The notes: a model not told the origin generated them from the sequence alone. A stretch of DNA of 64,000 nt from Ahaetulla prasina (GCF_028640845.1 NC_080540.1:230190794-230254793), one strand, 5' to 3'. Shown: positions 22,700-35,111, counted from the first letter of the stretch. Program-made: numbers and translations.

Positions 22700-23640
22700 T
22701 ATTGCCTTATTGGTGGTGTTCCTGGGATGAATGAATGAAACGTATCAGGAATGAACACCAAGAGCATATACTCCAAATAGATTGACCCAACATATGAAGG
22801 TCATCTCAGCTACCGAGTTCAAGCAAGCAGGTATCTACATTGGGCAGTAGCAACAGGAAGATGCTGGTGGCAGACGATCGCTTTAGTAACAACAAAGGCC
22901 TTTCATAGGGCATGGAAAAATCCATAAATAGAGAAGATAAAGTGATTTTTAATGTAGTGCCAGATGATGGACCCTCAGGTCAGATGGTACTCAACATGCT
23001 GCTGAGAAAGAATTGAGGATCTTTCAGAGTACTAATGGTGTTTGTGATGTAGCCAGTTTAGAGCCTTCAGGACATCGACTTTGCTGATGTTACCAAGCAG
23101 GAAAAGAGAATCCAAAGCTGTAAAGACAAAATTGTAGCAGAATCTTGGAATGTAAGAAACATGAATACAGGAAAGCCACACCATGAGAGATGACAATCAG
23201 ATATCTGCTACTCATTGCCATCATATAACAAATTGGAAAGGACTGGGATTGGACACTTTGTTAGAAGATCACATGGTTTACTACTCAGAACACAAGATAA
23301 CAAAGAAGGGAGATGACGCTTGCATTGTCCGAAAACACTAGTAGAGTTCTTAGGTACAGTGCAGTCAATAATGGAGCATTGTAAATTAATTTCTGCAGAC
23401 AGCCCTTTAAAATAACACTTATTCCAGTTTATGTCCTAATCGCTGATACTGAACAAGAGAAAGATAACAAATTTAATGGTCAAGTTTAATTTGAAATCAA
23501 CAGAACGTGAAGCAAGAGTTGTTGCCTGTGGTCGGAACCTGCTAAGCCAAAACTGAAAATAGTAAGGAGGAAAATGTAGCTGGATTGCATAGCCTTGGAA
23601 AGAGTAATGAAACGGAAGAATCAATTATTAGTTTCTGCCA
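22700..23640 (+). mobile_element. Ancient RTE/Bov-B LINE, 5' (endonuclease) part
   Basis: Around 23125-23260 the + strand translates to KIVAESWNVRNMNTGK and later YNKLERTGIGHF. This matches the start of an RTE endonuclease (WNVR.MN.GK ... L.WTG.G.F). Many stops. The limits are uncertain. Confidence 0.55.
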
Positions 23641-23690
23641 ATACAATTATTTCTTCACTATTAACATATTATTCAAACACCAAAACAATA

Positions 23691-24699
23691 CAGGTAGTCC
23701 TTGACTTATGATCCCAATTGAGCCCAGAATTTCTGCTGCTAAGTAAGACATATGTTAAGTGAATTTTGCCCCATTTTACAACTTTGCTTGCCACGGTTGT
23801 TAAGTGAATTGCTCAGTTGTTAAGTTAGTAACATGGTTATTAAGTGAATCTGGCTTCCCCATTGACTTTGCATATCAGAAGGTTGCAAAAGGGTATCGGA
23901 TGACCCTGGGGCACTGCAACCATCATAAATATGAGACAGTTTGTTGTGGCCCAGCAGTGGCCAGCAGAGCTGGCAGCAGATTCAGACAGTGAGGAGGTTG
24001 GGGAAGAATGTGGGTCAGTCCTTGAGTCTGGAGAAGGCTTGGACGATGGCTCTGAATCAGAGGCAGAGTGGGGATCAAGGCAATCTGGTAGTTCTTTGCT
24101 GTCTTCGGACTCTGACATCAACGAGGCAGAAGAACAGTAGGAGCCTGTTCCTAGTGTGCGCATGCACAGAGCTGCCAGAAGACAGGAACAAGAAAACAGG
24201 GTCGACTTGGGAGTAAGGCTTGGAGATGATTGGCCCCTCCCATAAGGCATAAAAGAGAAGAGAATGGGACGCATTTGCAGGAAGCAGTTACTTCATCTGG
24301 TCGGTAAAAGCTTTAGGAAAGTTCTGTTCAACTGTGTGCTAAGTTTGGCCTTGCCCTGCATGCGGCAATTAGTTCTCCAGCAGCATTCCAAGGGAGATAA
24401 GGTGGGTGTTTGTAAACACTCCCCTGAAAGACTGTTTGAGAAGCCTTTCGGACTGGGAATGACAATAATTCATAACTGTATGAATAAAAGAGGTTTGCTG
24501 GGACTAAGATTGTGCTGCATATTTTCTAAGGAAGCCTAAGTCAGAACACAGTTGCCAAGCGTCTGAATTTTGATCACATGACCATGGGGATTGTTACAAC
24601 AGTTGCAAGTGTGAAAAACAATCATAACTCACTTATTTTTAGTGCCATTGTAACTTCAAATGGTCACTAAATGAACTGTTGTAAGTTGAGGACTACCTA
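23691..24699. mobile_element. Palindromic 'caggtagtcc' MITE, copy 3, interrupted by a solo LTR
   Basis: Left part 23691-23941 and right part 24549-24699 join into one element matching copies 1 and 5 once the LTR is taken out. Ends CAGGTAGTCCTTGACTTAT and GTTGAGGACTACCTAT. Confidence 0.85.
23942..24548. mobile_element. Solo LTR (607 bp) inside a MITE
   Basis: Bounded by TGTTGTGGCC...GTCAGAACA (TG...CA) with a perfect 5-bp target-site duplication CAGTT (23937-23941 and 24549-24553). A TATA-like CATAAAAG lies near 24245 and AATAAA near 24483, consistent with an LTR promoter and poly(A) signal read on the + strand. No internal retroelement sequence remains, so it arose by LTR-LTR recombination. 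The frames at 23840-24274 lie within this LTR and the MITE. Confidence 0.88.
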
Positions 24700-24991
24700 T
24701 ACACATACTATATACATGGATATTCGCAGATGAAGCACAAAAAACCCCAAATCGAATATACTACTGATACAAGGAGGTGAGACACTTCAGTTATAATGGC
24801 AAAGACATCTTCAGGGGCTGATTGTGGGATATGTCATGAACTGCTCATTGCTAAATTCCCAGCCAAACTAAAAATGGAAAAAACAAATCAAAACATTTTC
24901 CACAGTATGAGTTTGAACATATACTAATAAGTTTTAAGAAATTGAAATTTTTTTTAAAAAGAAATCAGGAATTGCTATGAAGTCCTGAATA
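24700..24991. other. No recognisable feature
   Basis: AT-rich spacer between two MITEs. Confidence 0.35.
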
Positions 24992-25301
24992 CAGGTAATC
25001 CTTGACTTACAACCATTCATTTAGTGACTGTTCGAAGTTACAATGGCACTGATTAAAGTGCCTTATCACCATTTTTCTCATGTACAACCATTGCAGCATC
25101 CGCATGGACACATGACCAAAATTTGGATGCTTGGCAACTGGCATGTATTTATGACCATTGCAGTATCCCAGGAACATGTGACAACTTGATCACTTAACAA
25201 CTGTGGCAAGTCATAAAATGGGTCAAAAGTCACTTAACAACTATCTTGCTTAGCAACAGAAATTTTGGGCTCAATTGTGGTCATAAGTCAAGGACTACCT
25301 G
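24992..25301. mobile_element. Palindromic 'caggtagtcc' MITE, copy 4
   Basis: CAGGTAATCCTTGACTTAC to AAGTCAAGGACTACCTG with TA on each side. Somewhat shorter interior than copy 5. Confidence 0.85.
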
Positions 25302-25379
25302 TATGCCCTGAAGTTCAGCAGGCTTCTTTCTTCTTAGTCTTCAGCAAAGCACATGAAGACCTCACTCCCCAAACACCCA

Positions 25380-26025
25380 AAGTGTTTTTATTTATTTTTA
25401 TTTATTTATTTGTCAAACATATATAAGATAACAGGTAAAAGTATAAGCATAATTTGGATACATGAAAAGAGTAAGTAAAAAAGGAATATTAGGACAGGGA
25501 TGGTAGTCACGCGGGTATACTTATGCACGCCCCTTACAGACCTCTTAGGAATGGGGTGAGGTCAACAGTAGACAGTTTAAGCTTAAAGTTTTGGGGGTTT
25601 GGGGAAGAAACTACAGAGTCAGGTAGTGCATTCCAAGCATTGACCACTCTGTTGCTGAAGTCATATTTTCTGCAATCAAGTTTGGAGCGGTTTACCTTGA
25701 GTTTGTATCTATTATTTGCTCGTGTATTGTTTTGGTTGAAGCTGAAGTAGTCACTGACAGGTAGGACATTGTGGTAGATAATTTTATGTACCATGCTTAG
25801 GTCAGATTGAAGTCTGCGTAGTTCTAAGTTGTCTAAGCCCAAAATTTGGAGTCTGGTGGCATAAGGTATTTTATTGCGAGCAGAGGAGTGGAGGACACTT
25901 CTTGTGAAATATCTCTGGACTCTCTGGATTGTATTTATATCTGATATGCAGTGCAGGTTCCAAATAGATGAGCTGTATTCAAGGATTGGTCTAGCAAAGT
26001 GTGGAATAAAATGAAGTGACTTCAT
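25380..26025 (-). mobile_element. CR1-like LINE C-terminus and 3' end, copy 1
   Basis: The minus strand encodes 163 codons (25534-26025) with FARPILEYSSSIWNLHCISD, NTIQRVQRYFTRSVLHSS, LGLDNLELRRLQSDL and RVVNAWNALPDSVVSSPNPQ, the C-terminal part of a LINE reverse transcriptase. The 3' end has GGGGCGTGCATAAG and an (AAATA)n tail at 25385-25410. Open over its whole length but 5' truncated. Confidence 0.85.
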
Positions 26026-26030
26026 ATTAG

Positions 26031-27059
26031 GAGCTTAACTAGGCACCAGGTGTGTTTTTTTAATGTGCTTGCTTTTATTTTAATTTTTGATTAGGAGGCT
26101 CCCAGTGTTTGTTATAGGATGGGTAGCTATATAAAAGTTTGAAATTCTGATTCATTCATATGGAATTAGAGAAATTGTGGAATTAAAGCAAAGAAGATGT
26201 TAAGATGTATGTGAAAACAAACTGACAAAGACTAAGAAACCAAGCTGGATGTAATAGAAGAGAAGCCAAAGTCAAGGAAGACAAAAATGGAAGAAAAGAA
26301 CTTCACGAAGAATTCCAGGTATCTGAGACAAGACAAAAAGGATCATATTACAACATCTGCACAACATCTTTTCTCCTTAAAACTGGAAAAAAACACCAAA
26401 AAAAAAAAGGAAGGAAAATCTTCCAAAAGACCTGCAAAGAGATTCCATACTCAAATTAATATGCTAAAGGATGCTCGTAACAGATTAAAAAAATCAACTC
26501 AAGATAAAAGGAATATAATGAAACATTGTACAGGAAGAATGTCATTTCTTTATATGAACCTCTAACCTGTGGATTTCAATTCCCAGAATTCCTGAGCCAG
26601 GACATTGAAGTCCACAAGTCATAAAGTCCACAAGTCATAAAGGGGCCATAGTTGCCCACCCCTGCTCTAATACTAACAGACAAATCAGAACTTCATCAAA
26701 TTGTGAGATTACAGGAACTGGACACCTACACAAACTACACAAAATAAGAATCATTAAAGCTTCTAACCAAACAATGCCAGCAAATCTGGGGAATGACACA
26801 GTGACCAACAGTTTGGAAGGGATCTTTTCTACATATCAACACCAAAGAAAGGAGATTTAACAGATTGTGCAAAGTAGTATACAATATCCTTAATTTCACA
26901 TGTTAGTAAAATAATGCTCAGAATAACCCAATTCAGGGAAGAGGAATGCAAGATGTTCAAACTGCTTTTTATAAAAGGCCAAGGTTGATGAAATCTTCAG
27001 CAAGGGTTTTGCTGAGGCATGCTGATAACTTAGAAAAGTCAAAGGATACCAAAAAGGTT
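26031..27059. other. Unassigned DNA with an A-rich frame and MITE scrap
   Basis: The Lys-rich 92-codon frame at 26287-26565 has no known domain and owes its composition to A runs. 26560-26670 carries a fragment of the 'aattcccagaattcc' MITE family. The rest is featureless. Confidence 0.4.
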
Positions 27060-27509
27060 TCATTGGTCGACAAGACCTAAGTTTAAATCACAGAATCATC
27101 TACTGTAATGTCCTTCCTGTTAAAGACTACTTCAGCTTTAATTGCAATAATACTAGAGCAACTAATAGATTTAAACTTAATGTCAACCGCTTTAATCTAG
27201 ATTGCAGAAAATATGACTTCTGTAACAGAATCATCAGTGCTTGGAATACTTTACCTGACTCTGTGGTCTCTTCTTATAATCCTAAAAGCTTTAACCAAAA
27301 ACTTTCTAATATTGACCTCACCCCATTCCTAAGAGGACCATAAGGGGCGTGCATAAGCGCACAAATGTGCCTACAGTTCCTGTCCTATTGTTTTTCTTTT
27401 CTTCTTCCTATATATATATATGCTTATATCTCCTTATATTTACTCATATATGTGTTTATATACTACATAATCTTTTTGTATGATACCTACATATATTGTT
27501 GTGACAAAA

Positions 27510-27556
<47 letters not shown>

Positions 27557-27558
27557 AA
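27060..27558 (+). mobile_element. CR1-like LINE 3' end, copy 2, with (AAAT)n tail
   Basis: Same family as 25380 and 37000: RIIYCNVLPV-like, DYFSFN and LTPFLRG segments with stops, then GGGGCGTGCATAAGCG and an AT tail that has expanded into (AAAT)n at 27507-27558. Confidence 0.85.
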
Positions 27559-28739
27559 AGGTCTTTGACTGTGCCAGGTTTATCAAGTTAGAATGTCCTT
27601 AAGAAAACACAAATGCCAGAGCATCTTATTGTCCTCATGCAAAATCTATAGAGATGGAAGGAACTTTAGTTTGGGCACTGACCAATAAAAATGGAATCAA
27701 TAAAACAAACAGGATAAAAGTACCCCCTAATAATGAGATCTATGCAATAGTGGTAAATATCTGTAGGATGAGGGTTCATTCTTTGCGTGTAGATTGGTTT
27801 CCGAACATTTCATTACCAGGCTAGGTAATATCTTCAGTGGAGTTCAGGAGATGACAATGTCCGAGTTCTGCTTGTAAGGGCTTTGTATGGTCAGTAGATC
27901 TTATGATGGGGAGGTTACATCAGGTGAGGGTCACGTCAGGTGAGGGTCTTGTGATGGGTCTTGTGATGAGAACTATTAGCAACCATTTGTGGGAGAAACT
28001 TACACATAATATAGCAATATTTTAGAGAAATAAATTTATCTTGATTGCTTAACAAATAGTGCATATAAAAGCTACCAGAATGCCTTGGAAATTTAAATCA
28101 AAGATGGGTAATCAACTGCTTATGAATGTACCTGGAGAAGTCTTTGCACAAAGGGGAATTGTTTAACTGGGTTAACACATAAGACTGAGCCACAGCGTGA
28201 GTTGTTGATCTGTAAACCTGGCTTGGTAGATTGGCTGTACTTTTCTGACCAACGCCCATGGTTTAGTCTCCAGACAATGTCCGGTGGTAAAAAATTCTGG
28301 GAAAGACGGGTTTAACCATCTATGGATTGCCAGGACTTGCTGCTGGGTCTTTTGGGATTCATTGATTGGACTGGAGTGGTATAAATTCTCCTGCATGATC
28401 AGGAGGTTGAATTAGAAGATTGGAAGGGCTGCCTTCCAATCTTGTCATTTTATGTTCCATTGGAGAATTGGCAATACATGGGCTGTGCTTTCTATGGCAC
28501 CATATCACAAGAATAGACTGGGTTTCATATGAGGTTTTCTTACAGTTTTCTTCCAGCACAACTATGGGAAAAACATTAAACTGAGCTAAAGATAAAACTC
28601 TCTTAAATTTGGGAACTGTGAGACGATACAAATATGAGACTGGTTTAGACACTAATATCTGCTTATTTGCAAGACTATAAAGTCTCTTAGTTATGTGGAA
28701 TATGTATCAAGGGACTCTGGATTGGAAAAAGATGACTCT
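27559..28739. other. Unassigned DNA
   Basis: 27900-27970 has a short imperfect duplication of 'gtcaggtgagggtcttgtgatggg'. The motif near 27795-27850 ('acatttcattaccaggctaggtaat') resembles decayed retroelement tails. No gene. Confidence 0.35.
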
Positions 28740-29480
28740 GATTTTAAAGTAGACAAATAAACAGCTATCATCTGTGCTATGTTGATGATCGTCTGCTTCA
28801 TGGCTGAGAATGCAGACAATCTGCACATGCTAATAAGGAAAGTCAAGGAGCATTGTGAAAAACAGGACTATGATGAAAAATAAATATCAATCTAATGACT
28901 ATAGGTACAGTAACAGTCTTAGAACTGACACTGAAGACACTAATGTAGATATTTTTGGGTTCAGATAACAACAGTAAACGGCCAGCAGTCTAGAAATGCA
29001 CCATAAATTAGCAGTCGTGTAGCAATGAAGGGCTTGAAAAAGTTGCTATGGTGTCTCTACAACTAAAGACTACCAAATAATGTAGACAATTATTTTCCTT
29101 GTGACACTCTACAAATGCAAAAATTGAACTTTGAAGAAATGGGATGGAAAGAGTACTACACATTTGAACAATAGAGGTGAAAAAGACTTTTCAGAATACT
29201 AACGATGGACTGGAAAACCAACAAATGCATCATAAAATAAATCAATCCAGAGTTTTTAATCCAAGGACAAATGATCAAGTTGAATCTATCATAATATGAA
29301 CACATTACATGAAGACTCCGATTCCTTAAGAAGTCTACAATGCTGAGAAAAGTGGAATGAAAGAGAAGGAAATGACAACAAAAGGTACAGATGCAATTAC
29401 AGCCGCAATGAATTGAGAAACTTAAAAGGCCAGATTGACAATGAAACATATTGGAGAAAATCTATGTGGTCACTAAGGGT
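28740..29480 (+). mobile_element. Ancient RTE/Bov-B LINE, reverse transcriptase to C-terminus
   Basis: Heavily mutated + strand copy. 28770-28880 matches the catalytic region (VDD, then ENADNLHMLIRKVKEH), and 29190-29400 matches the C-terminal segment (DWKTNKCIIK, INPEFLIQGQMIKLNL). It is much older than the Bov-B at 29845. Confidence 0.6.
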
Positions 29481-29844
29481 TAGGACTTAGTCAAGTGAGA
29501 GATAGTCCAGGAATCATTATGATTTTTCATTTTACTCTCATATTTTCCACTATACCCACAGGTTTTTTTGTTAATTTTAACCAGAAAAAAATCTACTAAG
29601 GAAGAAAAATGTAGAATGTAGATGTAGAAAAATGTAAAATAAGTGATGCTTAGCTACGTAGAAGACTTAAGACTCCAACTGAAGTCTTGAATTATCCTTG
29701 TTATATTCAGTCGCTTTTGGGAATCCTCTAGCAAAGTGTTGTTGCAAACTGTTAAACCATAAAAACCACTTTGCAATAACAAGAATAAATAGTAACTTTT
29801 GTGTGTATGCGTGAAAGAAAGACAGAGTGTATTTATGACCTAAC

Positions 29845-30680
29845 CTACTACTGCCCTTCGAATTGGAATTAAGATTGCTGGGAGAAATATCAACAACCTC
29901 AGATATGCAGATGATACCACTGTAATGGCAGAAAGCGAAGAGGAACTAAAGAGCCTCTTGATGCGGGTGAAGGAGGAGAGTGCAAAAGTTGGCTTGAAAC
30001 TCAACATTAAGAAAACTAAAATCATGACATCCTGCCTTCTCGATTCCTGGCAGATAGATGGGGAAGAAATGGAGGTAGTGACAGATTTTATTTTCCTGGG
30101 CTCAAGATCACCGCAGATGGGGACTGCAGCCAAGAAATTAAAAGACGCTTGCTCCTGGGGAGGAAAGCTATGGCAAATCTAGACAGCGTACTAAAAAGCA
30201 GAGACATCACCCTGCCAACAAAAGTGCGTATAGTCAAGGCTATGGTTTTCCCAGTTGCAATGTATGGCTGTGAAAGTTGGACCGTAAGAAAGGCTGAGCG
30301 CCAAAGAATTGAGGCCTTTGAACTCTGGTGCTGGAGAAGACTCCTGCGAGTCCCTTGGACTGCAAGGTGAACAAATAAGTCAGTCCTAGAGGAGATGAAC
30401 CCTGACTGCTCCTTAGAAGGTCAGAGCCTGAAGATGAAACTGAAATACTTTGGCCACCTAATAAGAGGGAAGGACTCACTGGAGAAGAGCCTAATGCTGG
30501 GAAAGACTGAGGGCAAAAGAAGAAGGGGACGACAGAGAATGAGGTGGCTGGATGGAGTCACTGAAGCAGTAGGCGTGAGCTTAAATGGACTCCAGAGAAT
30601 GGTAGAGGACAGGAAGGCCTGGAGGAACATTGTCCATGGGGTCGTGATGGGCCAGACACAACTTCGCAACTAACAACTAC
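29845..30680 (+). mobile_element. Bov-B (RTE) LINE, 5'-truncated
   Basis: Starts inside the reverse transcriptase (NNLRYADDTTVMAESEEELK with YADD near 29903), continues GLKLNIKKTKIM, VTDFIFLGS, VKAMVFPVAMYGCESWTVRK and FELWCWRRLLRVPWTAR, and ends RRGRQRMRWLDGVTEAVGVS ... VHGVVMGQTQLRN. The tail is ACTACTACTACTG. One frameshift near 30150 and one TGA at 30368. Bov-B is an RTE LINE abundant in squamates. Confidence 0.9.
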
Positions 30681-31425
30681 TACTACTGCCCTGCTCAGTA
30701 TTGTCCCATCCCCACATGATTGCACATTAATCCATAATCTGCTGGACAATTGAATATTTATTTTTCTAGTTACACAATATTTTCCTGGAAATCTGTTCAT
30801 CAGAGTTTAAGAATCTTTTTGATAGGCATGTATGTGTTCAGAGACCTATTTCAGATACAAAGCCAAAAAGATCCTTCAGAGTAAGAATAGGTAAGTAAGT
30901 TGTTCCTTGCAGCATCTCCTTAAAGTAGCTGCATGGCAAGTAAGCAATCTCAGGAAGATAAGTTTAAGTTAAGAACCTCCCACCCACACTATGTTCTTCT
31001 TTGCTCTGAATAAACTTTTTGGCTTTGGATCCAAAGTGTCAGATATCCTCCCTCTCCCCTTTTTTTTTTCAGAACCAAGTGCTGTGCATAAAAATGTGGG
31101 TACCCAATTTTTTAAATGATCCAAACCTTGTGACATCATCAGATCTAGTAAGATTCAATTATTCCGCCCTAACTTTTTGTGAGATGGTTTTCTTCCTGTC
31201 TGAAGTCTTATGGAATTCCAACCTTAAATCAAGCGAGACTGGAAAAGCTCATGATATTTCAGCCATTTGGGGTTTTAAAAGTTCTGCAGGTACCATGTTG
31301 CCTGAGATCATTGCATTGCCAACATAAAATGTCTGTCCACATAAATATCTGAATAGTTTCTAGAGCTCACTTGTACATCTTTATGGATTTTACATCTGAA
31401 AAATTCTCCACATTGTCTATACCAG
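30681..31425. other. No recognisable feature
   Basis: A 102-codon frame at 31019 lacks family resemblance. The rest is unique-looking. Confidence 0.35.
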
Positions 31426-31427
31426 GG

Positions 31428-31549
31428 ATCTCCAACTTTGGCAACTTTAAGACATGTGGACTTCAACTCCCAGAATTCCTCAGCCAACAAAAGCTGGCTG
31501 AGGAATTCTGGGAACTGAAGTCCACACGTCTTAAAGTTGCCAAGGTTGG
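31428..31549. mobile_element. Near-perfect palindromic MITE
   Basis: CCAACTTTGGCAACTTTAAG...CAGAATTCCTCAGCC pairs with GGCTGAGGAATTCTGGGAAC...CTTAAAGTTGCCAAGG around a short loop 'aacaaaagct'. The family has scraps at 3560, 20900, 26560, 33918 and 45058. Confidence 0.85.
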
Positions 31550-31661
31550 AGTTGTTGTTGTTGTTAGATGCAAAGTCATGTCCGACCCATTGCAACCCAT
31601 GGAAAACATTCCTCCAGGCCTTCCTGTCCTCTACCATCCTCTGGAGTCCATATAAGATCAC
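31550..31661 (-). mobile_element. Bov-B 3' tail fragment
   Basis: The minus strand ends with GGAGTCCAT-like...GTTTTCCATGGGTTGCAATG...(AAC)n, the same C-terminal peptide (LQRMVEDRKAWRNV) as the Bov-B at 30590. It is placed directly against the palindrome. The (GTT)n at 31550-31565 is its tail. Confidence 0.8.
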
Positions 31662-32552
31662 GCCTAATACTTCAGTGACTCCCCTTGTCTATACTATTTA
31701 CTCATAATGGGCCCATATGAATATCACAAGCATTTGATAAATTACTCATAATTACATAAAATATATGTTCCTTCTACTGGATGGCTGATCTATAACTTCC
31801 TTGAACGTAGCAGTGGAGAAAGTTTAAGCAAACCTGACAAAGGACAGGATAGAAATTGTGTAATTATTATGTATTCCAGTAGTATTTTCAGTTGTTCCAA
31901 GGATTTGAGGCCGTATATTAATTTCTCAGCTGCTTTCTTGGGGGTGTGTGGTGTCTGGCTGATACTCAATGGCCAGTTTATGACCCTACCTGGCAAGCAA
32001 GACGTTGATCCCTAGTTTCTCTGCTGAAGTCTAATACTATAGCAACCATATCTGCTCCTGGAACACAGGGCCAGGAATTGAGAATATATAAATTAAAATG
32101 AAATTTAATTTTATGCATGAATGATTCAGGAAACAAATAATTTGACAGAAGTTGTGACGGACATAAAATCCAGTGAGTTGGCACAAGACTAAATTAGTTA
32201 TACAAGCAGCAATCCTATACCTATTTACCTGGAGTATCATCATTGAAACGAATAGGATGCCCTTCTAAGTAAGTCTTGTGAATTGCACAGACCATTCCCT
32301 TAAAACAAAGACTGAACTGAATGAACTTCTGAATAGGCCTAAGTCGTATATACCCTTACCTATGGGGCAAATGCTGTGCAATTCAAGAGAACTTACTAGA
32401 AGTCCTAAGAATGCCTGCCTCCCTATAATGGATTTAAACTTATATTTTTGCAGAAATATGTAGCATTACCTCAGGGTACTTGTATATGCTTCTTTTATAT
32501 TTTTGGGCTGGGGGTGGAGAACAATTCTACTTACTACATCAATTTAATTTTG
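31662..32552. other. No recognisable feature
   Basis: Unique-looking DNA. Short frames only. Confidence 0.35.
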
Positions 32553-32700
32553 TTGTAAATGCTCCAACACTGGAAATTTTTAAGAAAATGTTGGATAGTC
32601 ATTTGTCTGAAATGGTGTAGGGTTTCCTGCCTGGGCAGGGGGTTGGACTAGAAGACCTCCAAGGTCCCTTCCAACTCTGATATTATTATTATTAATTTAC
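32553..32700 (+). mobile_element. CR1 LINE 3' end (classic type)
   Basis: GGGGTTGGACTAGAAGACCT and AAGGTCCCTTCCAACTCTGA followed by ATTATTATTATT is the typical amniote CR1 3' terminus. A different CR1 group from the (ATTCT)n type. Confidence 0.8.
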
Positions 32701-33917
32701 TTCAGTTATGACCAGCCAGCTCCTTCATGGTTGCAGAGATTAGATTTGGGCTGCAAAATTACAGGTGACCACCAGAGGGCTACAGAGTTTTTGTATCTCT
32801 AGGCTGCTATCTAGTGGCCGTGTACAATTCTGCAGGCCAGATCTGGCAGCTGGGTTCCTGGGCTTCATTTGTAGTCCATTGTTATCCATTTGTCTACATT
32901 TTTTTTAAAAATGATCACGTTCATTGGTACATTGAATGGCTTCCTTTTATCACCTGTGGGTGTATATGTGTATAAATAACTAGTGTGATTTCAGTGAAAG
33001 AAAATACTTCTAAAGGAACATTCTTCTGCATGAAATCCTGCATCCTTGGTCAATATAACCTTTTTTTTTTTTTGCCCATCAAAGTCACTAGCCCAGAAAA
33101 TGTAAATGCACAGGATACAAAATTTCAAAATAACTTTGTGGGATGACATGCTTTCTGATGAAGTTTTATTATTTGGATTAAAAGTGTTCTGAACCATATT
33201 TTGAAAGGAAGCCGAGATTTTTAGCATCTGTACAGTCAAAAATTGGCTTAATAGCCTGCCAAGAGGCTTTATGCACTTTTAAGGGGTGCACTTTTAAGGG
33301 GTGATCTGGAGATGCCTTATATTGAAAAACCTACCTGCTTTTTATTGGTCTTGTTTTCCTAATGTTTTTTTACCCATAATGCAATTTCCCACTGATGTCA
33401 CCTAGCAAGAGAAAATAATTGATGCTATCAATGGACCTGGAAATATTGCAGTCCCATTTTATCATTGAGGACACTCTCGTCACCTTCCCGTCAATTTAAG
33501 CCATAGGGGGAAAAATGCTTTGCTGGATCTTGTCCTTCATTATAAGGTAAGTTACCTTACCTTATAAGTTGTCCTTACACTTTTGATGGTTGCTGTGGTG
33601 ATAATAAGCCAATATTTCTATAATTGTTAATAGCTCATATTCTCATTAAGGCGATTCCCTGTAAAAGTTAATTGAGTAGCAAATTTCTAAAGCAAAAGAT
33701 TTAAACATTTTTGGTTGTCAAGTTAACCCTTTTCCTCCTGTTCTTTACTACGGCTTTATTCTGAGCAGAGTTTTCCAGCTGGTTATGTCCAAGACAGGGA
33801 CATCCACAGTGGCATGATGGTGGTTGTGGCAAGAAACCCAACAATGTGATCGAAGGCCTGGTCTTTGTTTTAGGTGTGCTTCTGGCTGCCATCTTGACTG
33901 GGGGTGGGCAACCATGG
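32701..33917. other. No gene; small local duplication
   Basis: 33272-33305 holds two copies of 'gcacttttaaggggtg'. Otherwise unique-looking. Confidence 0.4.
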
Positions 33918-34002
33918 CAACTTGATGACCTGTGGATTTCAACTCCCAGAATTCCTGAGCCAGCATGGGCTCAATTGTAGATCATAAGTCAAGGACAACC
34001 TG
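33918..34002. mobile_element. Two MITE ends side by side
   Basis: 33918-33965 is an 'aattcctgagcc' palindromic MITE scrap. 33966-34002 is the terminal part of a 'caggtagtcc' MITE (ATAAGTCAAGGACAACCTG). Confidence 0.65.
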
Positions 34003-34689
34003 TAGGCCTCAAATCTCCAGTAAACAGTAACACATTAATAATGTTTATGAGTAATTATAACACACAGCTGAAGCCACTCAATTGTATTCTTAATAAGCCA
34101 CGGCCTATACTGGAAAATGACACTTTATTTTTTTTCAGCAACTGGCTGGTAGGCTCATACATGCATAGAGATACCCAACCTGCAGCAGATTTTCACAAGC
34201 AACAACAGGGCAATTATGCCAATTATAGCTAATATCTACTTTGTCTCCACATCTATACCATCAGCACTACCAAAAGTCACAGCAAAATTAGAAATTCCCT
34301 CATATGCCCTTCTTTCCTCCATATAATAGAGGCCATCATCATATGAGACAAACTTTGCACAACAGAACTAGTTTGACATTAGGACTCACAGCAAGGTTAG
34401 ATGATCCTTCCAGGATACTCCTTAGCAGATCTCAAAGTCACAGAGGATCAAGAGCACCAGAAGCAAGAAACAAAATCGCATATATCAAAAGATTTCAGGT
34501 AATCTCAGATGGTCTCAACAAACACACTGGGTTTTCAACACATTACAATTGTTAATTGATAAGATAAAGTACTTGTAATCAGTCTCACGTGAAATCTGCA
34601 TCTGGATAATCTACCTTTCTTCCTTTTTCTTCCCTTCTTGTCCTCCCACCCCACCCCACCCTCCCCCACCCCAGATTAAATCAGTCTAG
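34003..34689. other. No recognisable feature
   Basis: Unique-looking DNA ending in a C-rich stretch (34645-34672). Confidence 0.35.
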
Positions 34690-34870
34690 CCACTCTGCAT
34701 CTGATAAAAGGAGCTTCCCTTGATTGACACAATCAAAGGCCTTTCTCTAATCAATGAAGTGCTATCTTGACTTTTTAAAGGTATTCTTTGGCTTTCTCGA
34801 TTATCCAATGTGTATCAGAAATAATGTCCTGTATTCCTTGGCTTTTTCTAAAGCCAGCTTAAACATCTGG
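34690..34870 (-). mobile_element. RTE-like reverse transcriptase scrap
   Basis: The minus strand near 34860-34700 gives a decayed IIEKAKEYL...GLDCVN-like stretch, close to the motif A region of RTE LINEs (I.KAREF ... AFDCVDH). Weak but oriented. Confidence 0.4.
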
Positions 34871-35111
34871 CATTTTTTTTACGTAGAAGACTCTAGTGGA
34901 ATACAGGAATACAGGAAGCCATGACGACAAGTCCAAGGATACTACATTTCTTCCCAATAGATATCATTGGAATGGAATAGTTGTAATAAAATTATTGCTT
35001 GTCATTCAGTCAGCCAAATGTTCAGACTGGATTTGACATTTATGTCTACCTATCACTCCTTTCCAAGGATCTGGGATAGGCAGATGTGCATGTTTGATGA
35101 TGTTACAGATA

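Noticed and set aside
23840..24274. 144-codon Ser-rich frame and its opposite-strand acidic frame
   Set aside because: Lies in the solo LTR and its host MITE.
26287..26565. Lys-rich 92-codon frame as a possible small basic protein
   Set aside because: The composition follows A-rich DNA. No known domain, no splice context and no second exon seen.
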